Positions 8,264 to 17,241 of a stretch of 64,000 bases of DNA are shown in pieces. Origin of the DNA: Rhodococcus sp. PAMC28707. Lineage in GTDB: Bacteria > Actinomycetota > Actinomycetes > Mycobacteriales > Mycobacteriaceae. Where the stretch lies: assembly GCF_004795915.1 (NCBI RefSeq), contig NZ_CP039253.1, forward strand, positions 3,995,501 through 4,059,500. Reading direction: 5' to 3'. Both the position numbers and the translations under genes were made by a program. Numbering within the stretch: position 1 is the first letter of the stretch; the number at the start of each line of letters is the position of its first letter. The notes below the pieces were generated by a model. It had not been told where the DNA came from, ran no database searches, and worked only from the letters and a program-made list of their open reading frames with translations.

Positions 8264-9859
8264 GGGTCGCTCCCTACGTGAGACCTGCAGTACACGTAGG
8301 GAGGCGACCAGGCCGAAGACGAGGAATACGAGGGCGGCGAACATCGCCCACTGGGTCGCGGAAGCGAAGGCCTCGGACAACTGCCGGACGATCTCTTCGG
8401 GAGCGTGGCTCTCGCGCAAGCCGGTGATCGCGCCACCTGCGGATTCTCGAGTGGCATCGGCGAACTTGTCCGCCGGGCCCTCGATACCGCCGAGGTAGTG
8501 TGCCAGCCCGACCGACAGTACGGCGCCGACTACCGCAGAACCGAGCGCCGAGCCAACTTGCCGGACGGTGCTCTGCGTGGCAGAGCCCTGCCCCGACAAG
8601 TCCACCGGGATGTCAGCCAGGACCGTGCTGGTGAGTTGCGCAGATGCCAGGCCCAGACCGACGCCGTAGATCACCAGCACAGCGCCGATCGTGACGGGGG
8701 AGGTGTCTGCGCTGAGGAGCGAAGCGAGGATCAGCACGCCGATGATCTCCAGCGCGACGCCGACAACGACGGTGCCGGCGGCGCCGATCAGGGCAGCGAG
8801 GTGCCTTGCCATGGTGCCGGAGAGGAATGCGCCGGCTGCCATTGTCGCGAGCACGAACCCCGCGCCGAGGGTGCCGAGGCCGATGGCGTTGATCAGGAAC
8901 AGCGGCAGCGCGAAGATCAGGCCGAACTCCCCGACTGCGATCATCATCGCGGCTACGTTCCCCCAACTGAAGGTGGGGGTGAAGAAAATGTGCAGATCCA
9001 GCAGCGCGGACCGACCGACCCTGGCACGGTGTCGTTCCCAGAAGACGAACAGCGTCAGCGCGACTGCGGCCACAATCAACAAGACCGGCACGATCGAGAT
9101 GGGCATGTCCGCCGACCACGTCATACCGAAAAGACTCAGGTCTCCGAGGGGCTGCCACCAACCGAGGGAACTGCCCTCGATTATCGCGAAGACCAGCGCA
9201 CCGAAACCGATCGCGCTGAGCAAAAGCCCATCCATGTCGAAGCCGGGGCGGTTGTCACTGGAGCGGGTCTCGGGGATGACGACCACCGCCGCGACTATCA
9301 GGACAAGGCCGATGGGAACGTTGACGTAGAAGATCCATTGCCAGCTGAACGTGCTGGTAAGCCAGCCGCCGAGCAGCGGGCCGATTGCGGCGGCGCCGGC
9401 CATGACCGCGCCCCAGACGCCGAACGCGGCGGCCCGGTCCTTACCGCGAAAGGTCGCGTTGACCGTCGAGAGAGTCGATGGCAGTATGCACGCTCCACCG
9501 ACGCCCTGGAGTGCACGCGCGGAAATGAGCATCTCCGCGCTGCCGGACTTCGCGGCCCAGAAACTGCCGGCCAGAAACAGGGCGATGCCGACGATGAATA
9601 TGTTGCGCCTGCCCAGGCGGTCTCCGAGATTGCCGGTGGTCAGCAGCAGTGCGGCGAACACAATCGAGTAGAGCGAGTTCACCCACTGTGCATCGGTGAT
9701 ATTCAGGCCCAAGTCGTCGATGATCGTCGGGAGGGCGACTGCGACGATAGTGCCGTCCATGACGATCATCGCCAGACCCAACGCAAGGACGACGAGGCTC
9801 CACCATTTCGATACGCGTGGAGCCGCGGGCAGTGCAATGGCCTTATCGCTTTTCGTCAC
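8219..9859 (-). CDS. DHA2-family MFS exporter (EmrB/QacA-like)
   Basis: 546-residue protein with about 14 predicted membrane helices. Family signatures include the N-terminal WWSLVVLALGLAMIVMDGTI segment with the conserved D in helix 1, the motif A loop GDRLGRRN, and the motif C-like stretch with GPLLGGWL. The fold is that of proton-driven drug or metabolite efflux pumps. GTG at 9859 is used; an in-frame GTG two codons upstream is equally possible. No adjacent regulator on the same strand suggests what it exports. The C-terminus overlaps the convergent small gene. Confidence 0.9.
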   Translation of the reverse strand: MTKSDKAIALPAAPRVSKWWSLVVLALGLAMIVMDGTIVAVALPTIIDDLGLNITDAQWVNSLYSIVFAALLLTTGNLGDRLGRRNIFIVGIALFLAGSFWAAKSGSAEMLISARALQGVGGACILPSTLSTVNATFRGKDRAAAFGVWGAVMAGAAAIGPLLGGWLTSTFSWQWIFYVNVPIGLVLIVAAVVVIPETRSSDNRPGFDMDGLLLSAIGFGALVFAIIEGSSLGWWQPLGDLSLFGMTWSADMPISIVPVLLIVAAVALTLFVFWERHRARVGRSALLDLHIFFTPTFSWGNVAAMMIAVGEFGLIFALPLFLINAIGLGTLGAGFVLATMAAGAFLSGTMARHLAALIGAAGTVVVGVALEIIGVLILASLLSADTSPVTIGAVLVIYGVGLGLASAQLTSTVLADIPVDLSGQGSATQSTVRQVGSALGSAVVGAVLSVGLAHYLGGIEGPADKFADATRESAGGAITGLRESHAPEEIVRQLSEAFASATQWAMFAALVFLVFGLVASLRVLQVSRRERPSAALELSVDDRAAR

Positions 9860-9937
9860 GGTGTCACTCTAGATTTCGCGTCGATGGACGCGCATCAATC
9901 GAAAGTTGTAACCCTGACGCGCGTTCGTGGAAACGGG

Positions 9938-11080
9938 CTACACGGCGAGGTGTGGGTACTCGGGACTGCGATGTTGGAACGCAAGGATGTTGGGGTTTGC
10001 AATTACGCCCTCACGAATCTCGATTGCCTTCCTTATGGTTTCGTCACTGTCCCACGACGCAGGCCCGTCCAAAACGATACGAAGATAGGGGAGAAGCGAT
10101 TCGCTGACTTCCCATGTAGCGGAGTCCCAAAGATAGGACGGACTGTGGTCGACTGCGTAGTACCGAACGTTGTCGCCGACGGTGAACATGGGATCGGTGA
10201 ACGAGGTCGGCCGGGCCCATTCGAACCCCATTCCCTCGTCGCACGACACGTCGACAACGAGCGTTCCCGGATTGATCGACGGTAAGTCGTCGTTAGTCAG
10301 GAATGTCAACGGCGCGTTGGTGTCCTGCAGTACGCAATTGACGATGATGTCGTGATCGCCGAGGAACCCGGAGAGCGGCACCCTGCCGGTTTCGGTCAAG
10401 GCGCGGCTGCGGCGCGGATTGTCGCCGTCCAAGTCGAAATTGACGATGCGTGCGGAATGAATGGGTGAGCTGACAGCGGTGACTCCGCGCTGGGTGAGGA
10501 CGTCCACATCGTGAATGCCATGCGCGTTGAGTGCCGTGACAGCGCCTCGAGCGGTTGCTCCGAAACCTATGACTGCGGCGCGAAGCCGGCGGCCGTAGTC
10601 CCCGGTCACCCCGACGAGCTGCATCGCATGAAGGACGCTGCAGTATCCGGCGAGCTCATTGTTCTTGTGGAAGACGTGAAGATTGAACCAACCCTCCGAG
10701 GTCCAATGATTCATCGCCTCGAACGCGATGAGAGTGAGCTTCCGATCGATAGCGATCTGCGTCAACTTCTCGTCCTGCACGCAGTGCGGCCACCCCCACA
10801 GAACTTGACCGTGTCGCAGCGTCTCGAGGTCCTCGGCAAGCGGCTTGGGGAGCAGAATCACGTCACACTCGGCGACGAGTTCTTCGCGAGTCCGAATACC
10901 TGCGACGAGAGTGCCGATATGGTCGTCGGAGATTCCGAACGGCTCGCCGTACCCAGCTTCGAAATACATTCGAGCTCTGAGGTCGGCGGCGATGCGATCG
11001 AGGTGGAGTGGGTGAATCGGAAGTCGGCGTTCGTTCGGCTTACTCGACCGTGACGTGACGCCGAGGGTGAGCTGGTGCAC
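9938..11080 (-). CDS. N5-(carboxyethyl)ornithine synthase-like dehydrogenase (AlaDH/PNT family)
   Basis: 380 residues. The N-terminal half (LGVTSRSSKPNERRLPIHP) resembles alanine dehydrogenase/transhydrogenase proteins, and the Rossmann segment LRAAVIGFGATARGAVTAL lies near residue 170. The sequence features GWPHCVQ, YCSVLHAMQ and VDVSCDEGMGFEWARPTSF fit the N5-(carboxyethyl)ornithine synthase branch, which reductively condenses pyruvate with the side-chain amine of ornithine or lysine. GTG at 11080 follows AAGGGGCCACA. It stands alone between the exporter and a tRNA, so its pathway is not evident. Family-level assignment is firm, the exact substrate less so. Confidence 0.75.
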   Translation of the reverse strand: MHQLTLGVTSRSSKPNERRLPIHPLHLDRIAADLRARMYFEAGYGEPFGISDDHIGTLVAGIRTREELVAECDVILLPKPLAEDLETLRHGQVLWGWPHCVQDEKLTQIAIDRKLTLIAFEAMNHWTSEGWFNLHVFHKNNELAGYCSVLHAMQLVGVTGDYGRRLRAAVIGFGATARGAVTALNAHGIHDVDVLTQRGVTAVSSPIHSARIVNFDLDGDNPRRSRALTETGRVPLSGFLGDHDIIVNCVLQDTNAPLTFLTNDDLPSINPGTLVVDVSCDEGMGFEWARPTSFTDPMFTVGDNVRYYAVDHSPSYLWDSATWEVSESLLPYLRIVLDGPASWDSDETIRKAIEIREGVIANPNILAFQHRSPEYPHLAV

Positions 11081-11142
11081 TGTGGCCCCTTCGGTTGGAC
11101 TCAGTCAACCACAATGCGACATGCCCATTCCGCGTCTGAAAG

Positions 11143-11215
11143 TGCCCCCGGCAGGATTCGAACCTGCGACCAATGGATTAGAAGGCCATTGCTCTATCCC
11201 CTGAGCTACGGAGGC
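11143..11215 (-). tRNA. tRNA-Arg (anticodon TCT)
   Basis: On the minus strand a 73-nt cloverleaf: acceptor GCCTCCG pairs with CGGGGGC (one T-G wobble), D-arm GCTCAGGGGATAGAGC, anticodon loop with TCT, and T-arm GCAGGTTCGAATCCTGC. The discriminator is A and the CCA is not encoded. Confidence 0.95.
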
Positions 11216-11394
11216 GTGGCGCGGACAGCCGAAAAGGCATCCGTCCGAGCACGGTGCATGAGTCTACATTCCGGGTAGCAAGGTGATCCGCATGGAGGCG
11301 CATGCGTGGTGCAGGCCACAAGATCTACGACGGCTCGTAGCAGTTGCGGGCGCTGGCTTTCCTGCCGCGGCTCGGACCTCCTACTCTGAAGGGC

Positions 11395-13464
11395 ATGGCA
11401 GCACCGGAAGTGGATCGGACCGAAACCTCGAGCACGGCTGGAGCCGAGGCCGATAGTGGGGCTAGGTCCAAAGATATCCCGGGGTCGGCGACGACGTCCG
11501 TCTTCGTTGCCGCGGGCGCGATAGCCGGCATTGTCGCGGCGCTGGTAGTGACCCTGTCTGCATCGGACGCGTTGGTTCTGCTCGGCATTCCGGATCCAGG
11601 ACCGGCCACGGTCTACGGACTTCCTGCGGTGCGAGCGATCGGTGAGGTCGCTGTATCCATTGCCATCGGGTCGTTTTTGCTCGCGGCGTTCTTGGTTCCG
11701 CCGCAGAAGAGTGGGGTCCTCGACGTCGGTGGCTATCGGGCGGTTCGTACGGGATCTGTGGCAGCGATCGTCTGGGCCGCGTGCGCCCTGGTACTGGTCC
11801 CGCTGACCCTGTCCGATACCTCGGGTCAACCGTTCACCACGGCGATCCAACCGAGCAACTTGTGGGTCGCACTAGAACAAGTCGAGATCGCCAGTGCGTG
11901 GCGCTGGACGGCGATCCTGGCGGTGCTTCTGGCGATCGCGTCACGGGCCGTGCTGAAGTGGTCGTGGACACCTCTACTTCTCGTGTTTGCGCTCGGTACG
12001 TTGATGCCGATCGCTGCCACCGGCCATTCGTCTTCGGGTGGATCGCACGACTACGCAACCAACAGCCTGATCCTTCATCTCGTCGCGGCGACGCTGTGGG
12101 CGGGCGGACTCTTTGCAGTGTTGACTCACGCACGGCGCAAGGGCGCGCACACCGATGTCGCGACTCGAAGGTTCTCCACGATCGCCACCGTGTGTTTCGT
12201 GGTGATGGCCGTCAGCGGTGTCATCAACGCGCTCGTCCGAGTCTCGGTCTCGAACCTGTTCGACTCCACGTACGGTCTGCTGATCCTCGGGAAGATCACG
12301 GCGTTGACTGTGCTCGGATTTTTCGGGTGGATCCAGCGGCGTAGGTCGCTCCCCGCCCTGGCTGCTGATCCCGAGTCTCGTGGAGCACTCATCCGATTCG
12401 CGGGCGGTGAGGTACTCGTCTTCGCTGCCACGATCGGACTTGCCGTCGGACTCGGCCGCACACCTCCGCCGTCCAATATCGATCCGAATCTTTCGCTTAC
12501 CGAGGCCGCGCTGGGGTACAACCTGGACGGACCACCGACCCTCGCGCGTCTGGCATTCGACTGGCGATTCGATCTGATCTTCGGTACCGCGTCGATACTG
12601 CTCGCCGTGATGTATCTGCTCGGTGTCCGTCGACTGCGGAAACGAGGAGACGCGTGGCCGATGGGCCGCACTGTTGCATTCATGCTCGGCTGTCTGACCC
12701 TCTTGATCGCCACATCGTCGGGGGTCGGCAAGTACTCGTCTGCAGTGTTCAGCGTGCACATGGGTGGGCACATGGCGCTGTCGATGCTTGCCCCGGTTCT
12801 GCTGGCGCTCGGTGGCGCGCTGACGTTGGCGTTACGCGCCCTGCCGGTAGCAGGAAAGAACGGAATTCCTGGGTTACGGGAATGGCTGCTGATCGGTCTG
12901 CACAGTAAAGTCTCCCGATTTCTCACACAACCGATAGTCGCCGCAGTGCTGTTCGTCGGCGGCTTCTACGTGCTGTATCTCGGCGGGATCTTCGGCGCCG
13001 TCCTCGACAACCACACAGCTCACTTGTTGATGAACGCACACTTCATCCTCAGCGGCTACCTTTTCTACTGGGTGGTCATCGGAGTCGACCCGTCGCCGAG
13101 GCCGATTCAGCCCATCACCAAGCTCGCGATGGTGTTCGGGTCGCTGCCGTTCCACGCGTTCTTCGGCGTGGCACTGATGAGCGAGGCCACGGTGATGGGC
13201 GGCTGGTTCTATCGCTCCCTCGGACTCGACTGGAACGCAGATCTGCTCGGCGACCAGCAATTGGGTGGCGGCATCGCCTGGGCGACGGGCGAAATACCGC
13301 TCGTCCTCGTCATGCTTTCGCTGCTCATCCAGTGGTCCCGCAGTGACACCCGAAACGCCACGCGATCCGATCGTGCCGCCGAACGCGATCACGACGCAGA
13401 TCTGGCCGCCCACAACGCCATGTTCGCCGAGCTCGCGAAGCGTGATCGCGAAAGCGGACTCTGA
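11395..13464 (+). CDS. CopD-CtaG fusion membrane protein (copper resistance D / cytochrome oxidase assembly)
   Basis: 689 residues with roughly 14-16 hydrophobic segments. The first part (about residues 30-350) has CopD-type helices with SNLWVALEQVEIASAWRW and GHSSSGGSHDYATNSLILHL. The second part is a caa3_CtaG domain (VHMGGHMALSMLAPVLLALG, NHTAHLLMNAHFILSGYLF) rich in His and Met residues suited to copper. Mycobacterial Rv0102 has this fused plan at a similar length. It probably moves or delivers copper at the membrane, possibly for cytochrome oxidase. ATG at 11395 follows CTGAAGGGC; the frame is open to 11344 but lacks a better start. It converges on marR. Confidence 0.85.
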   Translation: MAAPEVDRTETSSTAGAEADSGARSKDIPGSATTSVFVAAGAIAGIVAALVVTLSASDALVLLGIPDPGPATVYGLPAVRAIGEVAVSIAIGSFLLAAFLVPPQKSGVLDVGGYRAVRTGSVAAIVWAACALVLVPLTLSDTSGQPFTTAIQPSNLWVALEQVEIASAWRWTAILAVLLAIASRAVLKWSWTPLLLVFALGTLMPIAATGHSSSGGSHDYATNSLILHLVAATLWAGGLFAVLTHARRKGAHTDVATRRFSTIATVCFVVMAVSGVINALVRVSVSNLFDSTYGLLILGKITALTVLGFFGWIQRRRSLPALAADPESRGALIRFAGGEVLVFAATIGLAVGLGRTPPPSNIDPNLSLTEAALGYNLDGPPTLARLAFDWRFDLIFGTASILLAVMYLLGVRRLRKRGDAWPMGRTVAFMLGCLTLLIATSSGVGKYSSAVFSVHMGGHMALSMLAPVLLALGGALTLALRALPVAGKNGIPGLREWLLIGLHSKVSRFLTQPIVAAVLFVGGFYVLYLGGIFGAVLDNHTAHLLMNAHFILSGYLFYWVVIGVDPSPRPIQPITKLAMVFGSLPFHAFFGVALMSEATVMGGWFYRSLGLDWNADLLGDQQLGGGIAWATGEIPLVLVMLSLLIQWSRSDTRNATRSDRAAERDHDADLAAHNAMFAELAKRDRESGL

Positions 13465-13476
13465 CTTTTCTCGAGC

Positions 13477-13902
13477 TCACCAGGCCGCGGTGATCTTGTC
13501 GAGGATCCGAGCCAACTGCTCGCGTTCTCCGGCATCGAGCGGGTCGAAAAGTTCGGTGGCGACAGCCCGACGTGCGGAGTCGATCGCGTCGAGTCCGGTG
13601 CGCCCGGAGTCCGTCAACGAGACCAGTACAGCGCGTCGGTCCTGCGGGTCCGGTTCGCGGATCACCAGCGCCGCGGATTCGAGCGAGTCGACGATGTCCG
13701 TGGCCGAGCGAGCAACGATGCGCAATCGGTCGGCGAGAGCGCTCAACCGCATCGGTTGCCCCTCGCGGGCAAGGACGTGAAGGGCGCGAGATTGCGACGG
13801 ATTCAGACCGAACGGCTCGAGCGCATTCATGTGGGTGTGGCGTATCCGCCGTGCGACGGCCATGAACGAATCGGCGATGGTCGGGCTGTCTCCCGTAGGC
13901 AT
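13477..13902 (-). CDS. MarR family transcriptional regulator
   Basis: 141-residue MarR protein: helix-turn-helix LRLSALADRLRIVARSATDIVDSL-type region near residues 52-75 followed by the wing PDPQDRRAVLVSLTDSG, whose D-R residues are the family hallmark. It is divergent from an ABC half-exporter, and the 82-base gap holds a perfect TCA-centred palindrome. The pair looks like a substrate-inducible efflux unit in which MarR represses both genes. Confidence 0.9.
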   Translation of the reverse strand: MPTGDSPTIADSFMAVARRIRHTHMNALEPFGLNPSQSRALHVLAREGQPMRLSALADRLRIVARSATDIVDSLESAALVIREPDPQDRRAVLVSLTDSGRTGLDAIDSARRAVATELFDPLDAGEREQLARILDKITAAW

Positions 13903-13912
13903 GACCGAAGCA

Positions 13913-13951
13913 TAACCTCATTGCCGATAACCTCATAATGAGGTAACCTCT
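13913..13951. promoter_or_regulatory. candidate MarR operator cluster
   Basis: The perfect 15-bp inverted repeat ACCTCATAATGAGGT lies at 13930-13944. The half-site TAACCTCAT occurs at 13913-13921 and again at 13928-13936, and GTAACCTC follows at 13943-13950. This gives one full site with extra half-sites between marR and the transporter, as expected for a shared autoregulatory operator. Confidence 0.65.
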
Positions 13952-13984
13952 GCATTATGTCGTTCATCGAACCTGGAGGTCTTC

Positions 13985-15805
13985 TTGGTACGCCCACTCA
14001 CGAAATCTGCAGTCGCCGCTCCTGACGCCGGGCCGGTCACCGATCCTGCTCCCGTAGGCCGCGTGCTCGCCCTCTTCCGCCCCTATCGAGCTCGTATCGC
14101 TGTCGTCACCGCGATCATCGTCTTCAGCGCAATCATCGCCCTCGCTTCCCCGTTACTTCTCCGCGAACTGCTCGACCATGCCATCCCTGATCGCGACGTC
14201 ACACTCGTCACGCTGATCGCCGTCGGCATGATCGCAGTCGCCATCATCACCAACACACTCGGCGTCGTGCAGACCTGGATGTCCAACGGCGTCGGCCAGA
14301 AGCTCATGCACGATCTGCGAGTCTCCGTCTACGCACATCTACAGAAGCAGTCACTCGGCTTCTTCGCCCGCACCCGCACCGGCGAAGTGCAGTCTCGGAT
14401 CGCCAATGACATCGGTGGAATGCAATCCGTCGTCACCAACACCGCGACATCGATAGCCCAGAACGCCACCACCGTGGCAGCAACAGTCGTCGCTCTGTTT
14501 CTGCTCGACTGGCGTCTTGCCCTGTTTTCCCTGGCGATCCTGCCGGTCTTCGTCCGGATAGCGCGTCGCATCGGCCACGAGCGCCGAAAGATCTCCGTCA
14601 CCAGACAGAGACTGCTCGGCGAACTCTCCGTCCAGATCGAGGAATCCCTGTCCGTCAGTGGCATCCTGCTCGGCAAGACCACCGGATCCGCGCACGTTCT
14701 GACCGATCGGTTCGCCAGTCGGTCCGACGAAGTCGCCGATGTCGAACTCAAAGCGATGATGGCCGGCAAATGGCGAATGGCCAGCATGCAGATCAGCTTC
14801 GCGATCATGCCTGCCCTCGTGTACTGGTTCGCCGGCGTGACCATCGGAAACGGAAGCGCACTGACCGTGGGCACGCTCGTCGCGTTCACCACGTTGCAGA
14901 CCCAACTCTTCCGACCGACCATGCAGCTGCTCGGCACAGGCGTCGAAGTGCAGAGCTCGCTGGCATTGTTCGGCCGGGTATTCGAGTATCTCGACCTCCC
15001 GATCGACATCGCCGAACCGAAGAACCCGAAGGTGCTGTCGAGGCAAGACGTACGCGGCGACGTCGCATTCGACCAGGTGAGCTTCTCGTACACCGGCGCC
15101 TCACAACCGACACTGACCGACATCGACCTCGAGGTCCCGGCAGGGAGCACGTTGGCCCTGGTCGGATCGACAGGCTCGGGTAAAACCACGCTCGGGTACC
15201 TCGCGGCGAGGCTTCACGACCCGACGTCCGGACGGATCACCATCGACGGCGTCGATCTTCGGGATCTGCAGACCACGACCGTGGCCGAACTCGTCGGTGT
15301 CGTATCGCAGGAGACGTACCTGTTCCATGCGTCGATCCGCGAGAATCTCCGGTTCGCCAAACCTGAGGCAACCGATGCCGAGATCGAAAACGCGGCCCGG
15401 ATAGCCCAGATCCACGACTTCATCAACGCACTGGACGAGGGATACGACACGCTGGTGGGGGAGCGTGGATACCGATTCTCCGGTGGGGAGAAGCAGCGAC
15501 TCGCCATCGCCAGGACCGTCCTGCGCAACCCGCCGATTCTCGTACTCGACGAGGCGACCAGCGCGCTCGACACTCGGACCGAGCGTGCGCTACAGGACGC
15601 CCTCGACGAACTCATGGCGGGACGCACCACGATCCTCATCGCGCACAGGCTCTCGACCGTACGATCCGCGGACCGCATCGCAGTTCTCGGCAGCGGTCGA
15701 ATCCTCGAATCCGGTACCCACGACGAGTTGATTGCATCGGAGAGTCACTATGCCGAGCTCGTCCACGCATCGGAAGCTGCGGACTCGGAGCAGGTTGCGG
15801 CGTAA
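13985..15805 (+). CDS. ABC exporter, fused permease and ATPase (half-transporter)
   Basis: 606 residues: a six-helix type IV exporter domain (about 25-330) and an ATPase domain with Walker A GSTGSGKTTL near residue 395, signature FSGGEKQR near 500, Walker B ILVLDEATSALD and an H-loop IAHRLS. It should act as a homodimer exporting lipids or drugs. The start is TTG at 13985, four bases after GGAGGT; the ATG at 13957 is out of frame. The adjacent divergent MarR gene and the palindrome between them suggest induction by a transported compound. Confidence 0.9.
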   Translation: MVRPLTKSAVAAPDAGPVTDPAPVGRVLALFRPYRARIAVVTAIIVFSAIIALASPLLLRELLDHAIPDRDVTLVTLIAVGMIAVAIITNTLGVVQTWMSNGVGQKLMHDLRVSVYAHLQKQSLGFFARTRTGEVQSRIANDIGGMQSVVTNTATSIAQNATTVAATVVALFLLDWRLALFSLAILPVFVRIARRIGHERRKISVTRQRLLGELSVQIEESLSVSGILLGKTTGSAHVLTDRFASRSDEVADVELKAMMAGKWRMASMQISFAIMPALVYWFAGVTIGNGSALTVGTLVAFTTLQTQLFRPTMQLLGTGVEVQSSLALFGRVFEYLDLPIDIAEPKNPKVLSRQDVRGDVAFDQVSFSYTGASQPTLTDIDLEVPAGSTLALVGSTGSGKTTLGYLAARLHDPTSGRITIDGVDLRDLQTTTVAELVGVVSQETYLFHASIRENLRFAKPEATDAEIENAARIAQIHDFINALDEGYDTLVGERGYRFSGGEKQRLAIARTVLRNPPILVLDEATSALDTRTERALQDALDELMAGRTTILIAHRLSTVRSADRIAVLGSGRILESGTHDELIASESHYAELVHASEAADSEQVAA

Positions 15806-15843
15806 CTTGTCCGCGACCCCCGATTTCGAAGGCGAGGAATGCA

Positions 15844-16470
15844 TTGTTTTTCACTGTGGAACGTCGCGTAGAGGCGCTGATCGAGGTCAAACGATCGAAG
15901 TTCCTCGCGGTGGTCGAACGCGCAGCGTCGGAAGAAGCAGCGCGAGCAGTGATCGCTACAGCCCGTTCGGCCAACCCTGTTGCTCGACATCATTGTTCGG
16001 CATTCGTCATCGGGGACGTGCCGGGCAATCTGATCCTTCGGACCAACGACGACGGGGAACCGAGCGGTACCGCAGGTGGTCCGATGCTCGATGTGCTGGT
16101 AGGGCGGGAGATGACCAATGTCGTTGCCGTCGTGACTCGTTGGTTCGGTGGAGTCAAGCTCGGCACCGGCGGGCTGGCACGGGCCTACGGAGATGCGGTC
16201 ACGCACGCACTCGAGAACGCCCGACTCCTGCGGCGCGAGCGTCGTGAACTGTTGCAGGTCCAACTGGACTACACAGAGGTCGGCCGAGTCGAATCGGAAC
16301 TTCGGGCGCGGGGCATCGGCATCGTGTCCATCGACTATCGCTCTCGTGCGGTGATGACGGTTCAGGTCGAGGACGTCGACGCCGTGATCGGCCTGCTGGC
16401 CGGCCTGACCGGGGGAACGGCCCGTCCCGGCGTCGTGGGGCACACCTATGTGGAGTCCGCGCTCCTTTAA
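15844..16470 (+). CDS. YigZ/IMPACT family protein (UPF0029)
   Basis: 208 residues with the IMPACT signature: KRSKFLAVVERAASEEAARA near the start, HHCSAFVIG, DDGEPSGTAGGPML near 65-78, and VTRWFGGVKLGTGGLARAYGDA near 95-115, then a C-terminal DUF1949-like half. The molecular role of YigZ proteins is poorly defined; eukaryotic IMPACT acts in translation control. The start is TTG at 15844 with GGCGAGG upstream; a GTG at 15856 is an alternative. It is 38 bases after the ABC exporter on the same strand. Confidence 0.85.
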   Translation: MFFTVERRVEALIEVKRSKFLAVVERAASEEAARAVIATARSANPVARHHCSAFVIGDVPGNLILRTNDDGEPSGTAGGPMLDVLVGREMTNVVAVVTRWFGGVKLGTGGLARAYGDAVTHALENARLLRRERRELLQVQLDYTEVGRVESELRARGIGIVSIDYRSRAVMTVQVEDVDAVIGLLAGLTGGTARPGVVGHTYVESALL

Positions 16471-16517
16471 CACGCTCGACCGACACACTGACGCCCGAAA
16501 CCCCGCCGGAAACGGCT

Positions 16518-16526
16518 TTGTCCACA
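16518..16526 (+). promoter_or_regulatory. DnaA-box-like nonamer upstream of the ssb paralogue
   Basis: TTGTCCACA matches the DnaA-box form preferred in high-GC actinobacteria. A second degenerate nonamer (CTATTCACA, 7 of 9) follows at 16537-16545. Both lie about 150 bases before the ssb paralogue. Confidence 0.35.
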
Positions 16527-16678
16527 ACCGGGGCATCTATTCACAGATGTCGATTTCCGCGACATTTCGCGCGCAGCTCACGGCAAAGTCGGTGTCCTCG
16601 GATCGGCGCCGCCGAACCGGATCGTCGAACAGACGGATCACCGAGCAGATAGATGACCGAGCGACAAGGGGACGGACG

Positions 16679-17164
16679 ATGTACGAGGCGCAATGTGCGG
16701 TTGTGGGGACAGTCATCACCAATCCGATCAAGAGACAGACCGCGTCGGGTGACGAAGTACTGAACTTCCGGATGGCCAGCAATGTGCGAAGGCAGGACCG
16801 GGCTACCGGTGAATGGAGCGACGGCGGCACGCTGTATCTCGGTGTCACCTGCTGGCGACGGCTGGTCAAGGGCGTCGGCGGATCGCTGATGAAGGGCGAC
16901 CCGGTGGTGGCCTACGGACAGCTCAGGACGAACGAATACACCACCCGAGACGGTGCCGAACGGTCCGATCTCGAGATGACGGCCAGCGCCGTCGGCCCCG
17001 ATCTCGCCCGATGCATCGTCAAGGTCGAGCGTGCACGGCCCGTGGCGGTACCGCAGGAGGAACCGGACGAGACGCACGACGAAGGAGTCGACACCTTCGA
17101 TGAACGCGAGGATGTCGACGATGACTCGATTCCCGAGACGATCGAACACGCCGCGGCGGTGTAG
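16679..17164 (+). CDS. single-stranded DNA-binding protein paralogue (SsbB-like)
   Basis: 161 residues, the same length I recall for M. tuberculosis Rv2478c, the second mycobacterial SSB. The OB-fold covers residues 1-115 (VGTVITNPIKRQ, FRMASNVRRQDR, LYLGVTCWRRL, KGDPVVAYGQLRTNEY). The acidic tail contains DDDSIPE, a look-alike of the SSB C-terminal DDDIPF tip, but it is internal and the protein ends EHAAAV, so partner docking through the terminal Phe is probably lost. ATG at 16679 follows AGGGGACGG. It is not next to rpsF or rplI, which separates it from the essential SSB. Confidence 0.85.
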   Translation: MYEAQCAVVGTVITNPIKRQTASGDEVLNFRMASNVRRQDRATGEWSDGGTLYLGVTCWRRLVKGVGGSLMKGDPVVAYGQLRTNEYTTRDGAERSDLEMTASAVGPDLARCIVKVERARPVAVPQEEPDETHDEGVDTFDEREDVDDDSIPETIEHAAAV

Positions 17165-17179
17165 CCGAACATCGCCCGC

Positions 17180-17212
17180 GCCGGGCCCGAGCGGAACCCA
17201 TTCGGGCCCGGC
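17180..17212 (+). terminator. hairpin terminator after ssb
   Basis: An 11-bp perfect stem GCCGGGCCCGA/TCGGGCCCGGC with an 11-base loop lies 15 bases after the ssb stop. There is no T-run, as is common in actinobacteria. Confidence 0.6.
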
Positions 17213-17241
17213 AGTTCGTCGTCGATCGCTATCGTTACCGC

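Noticed and set aside
16448-16678. Upstream in-frame extension of the ssb paralogue
   Set aside because: The added 77 residues do not resemble SSB, and the ATG at 16679 has a good ribosome site and gives the family length.
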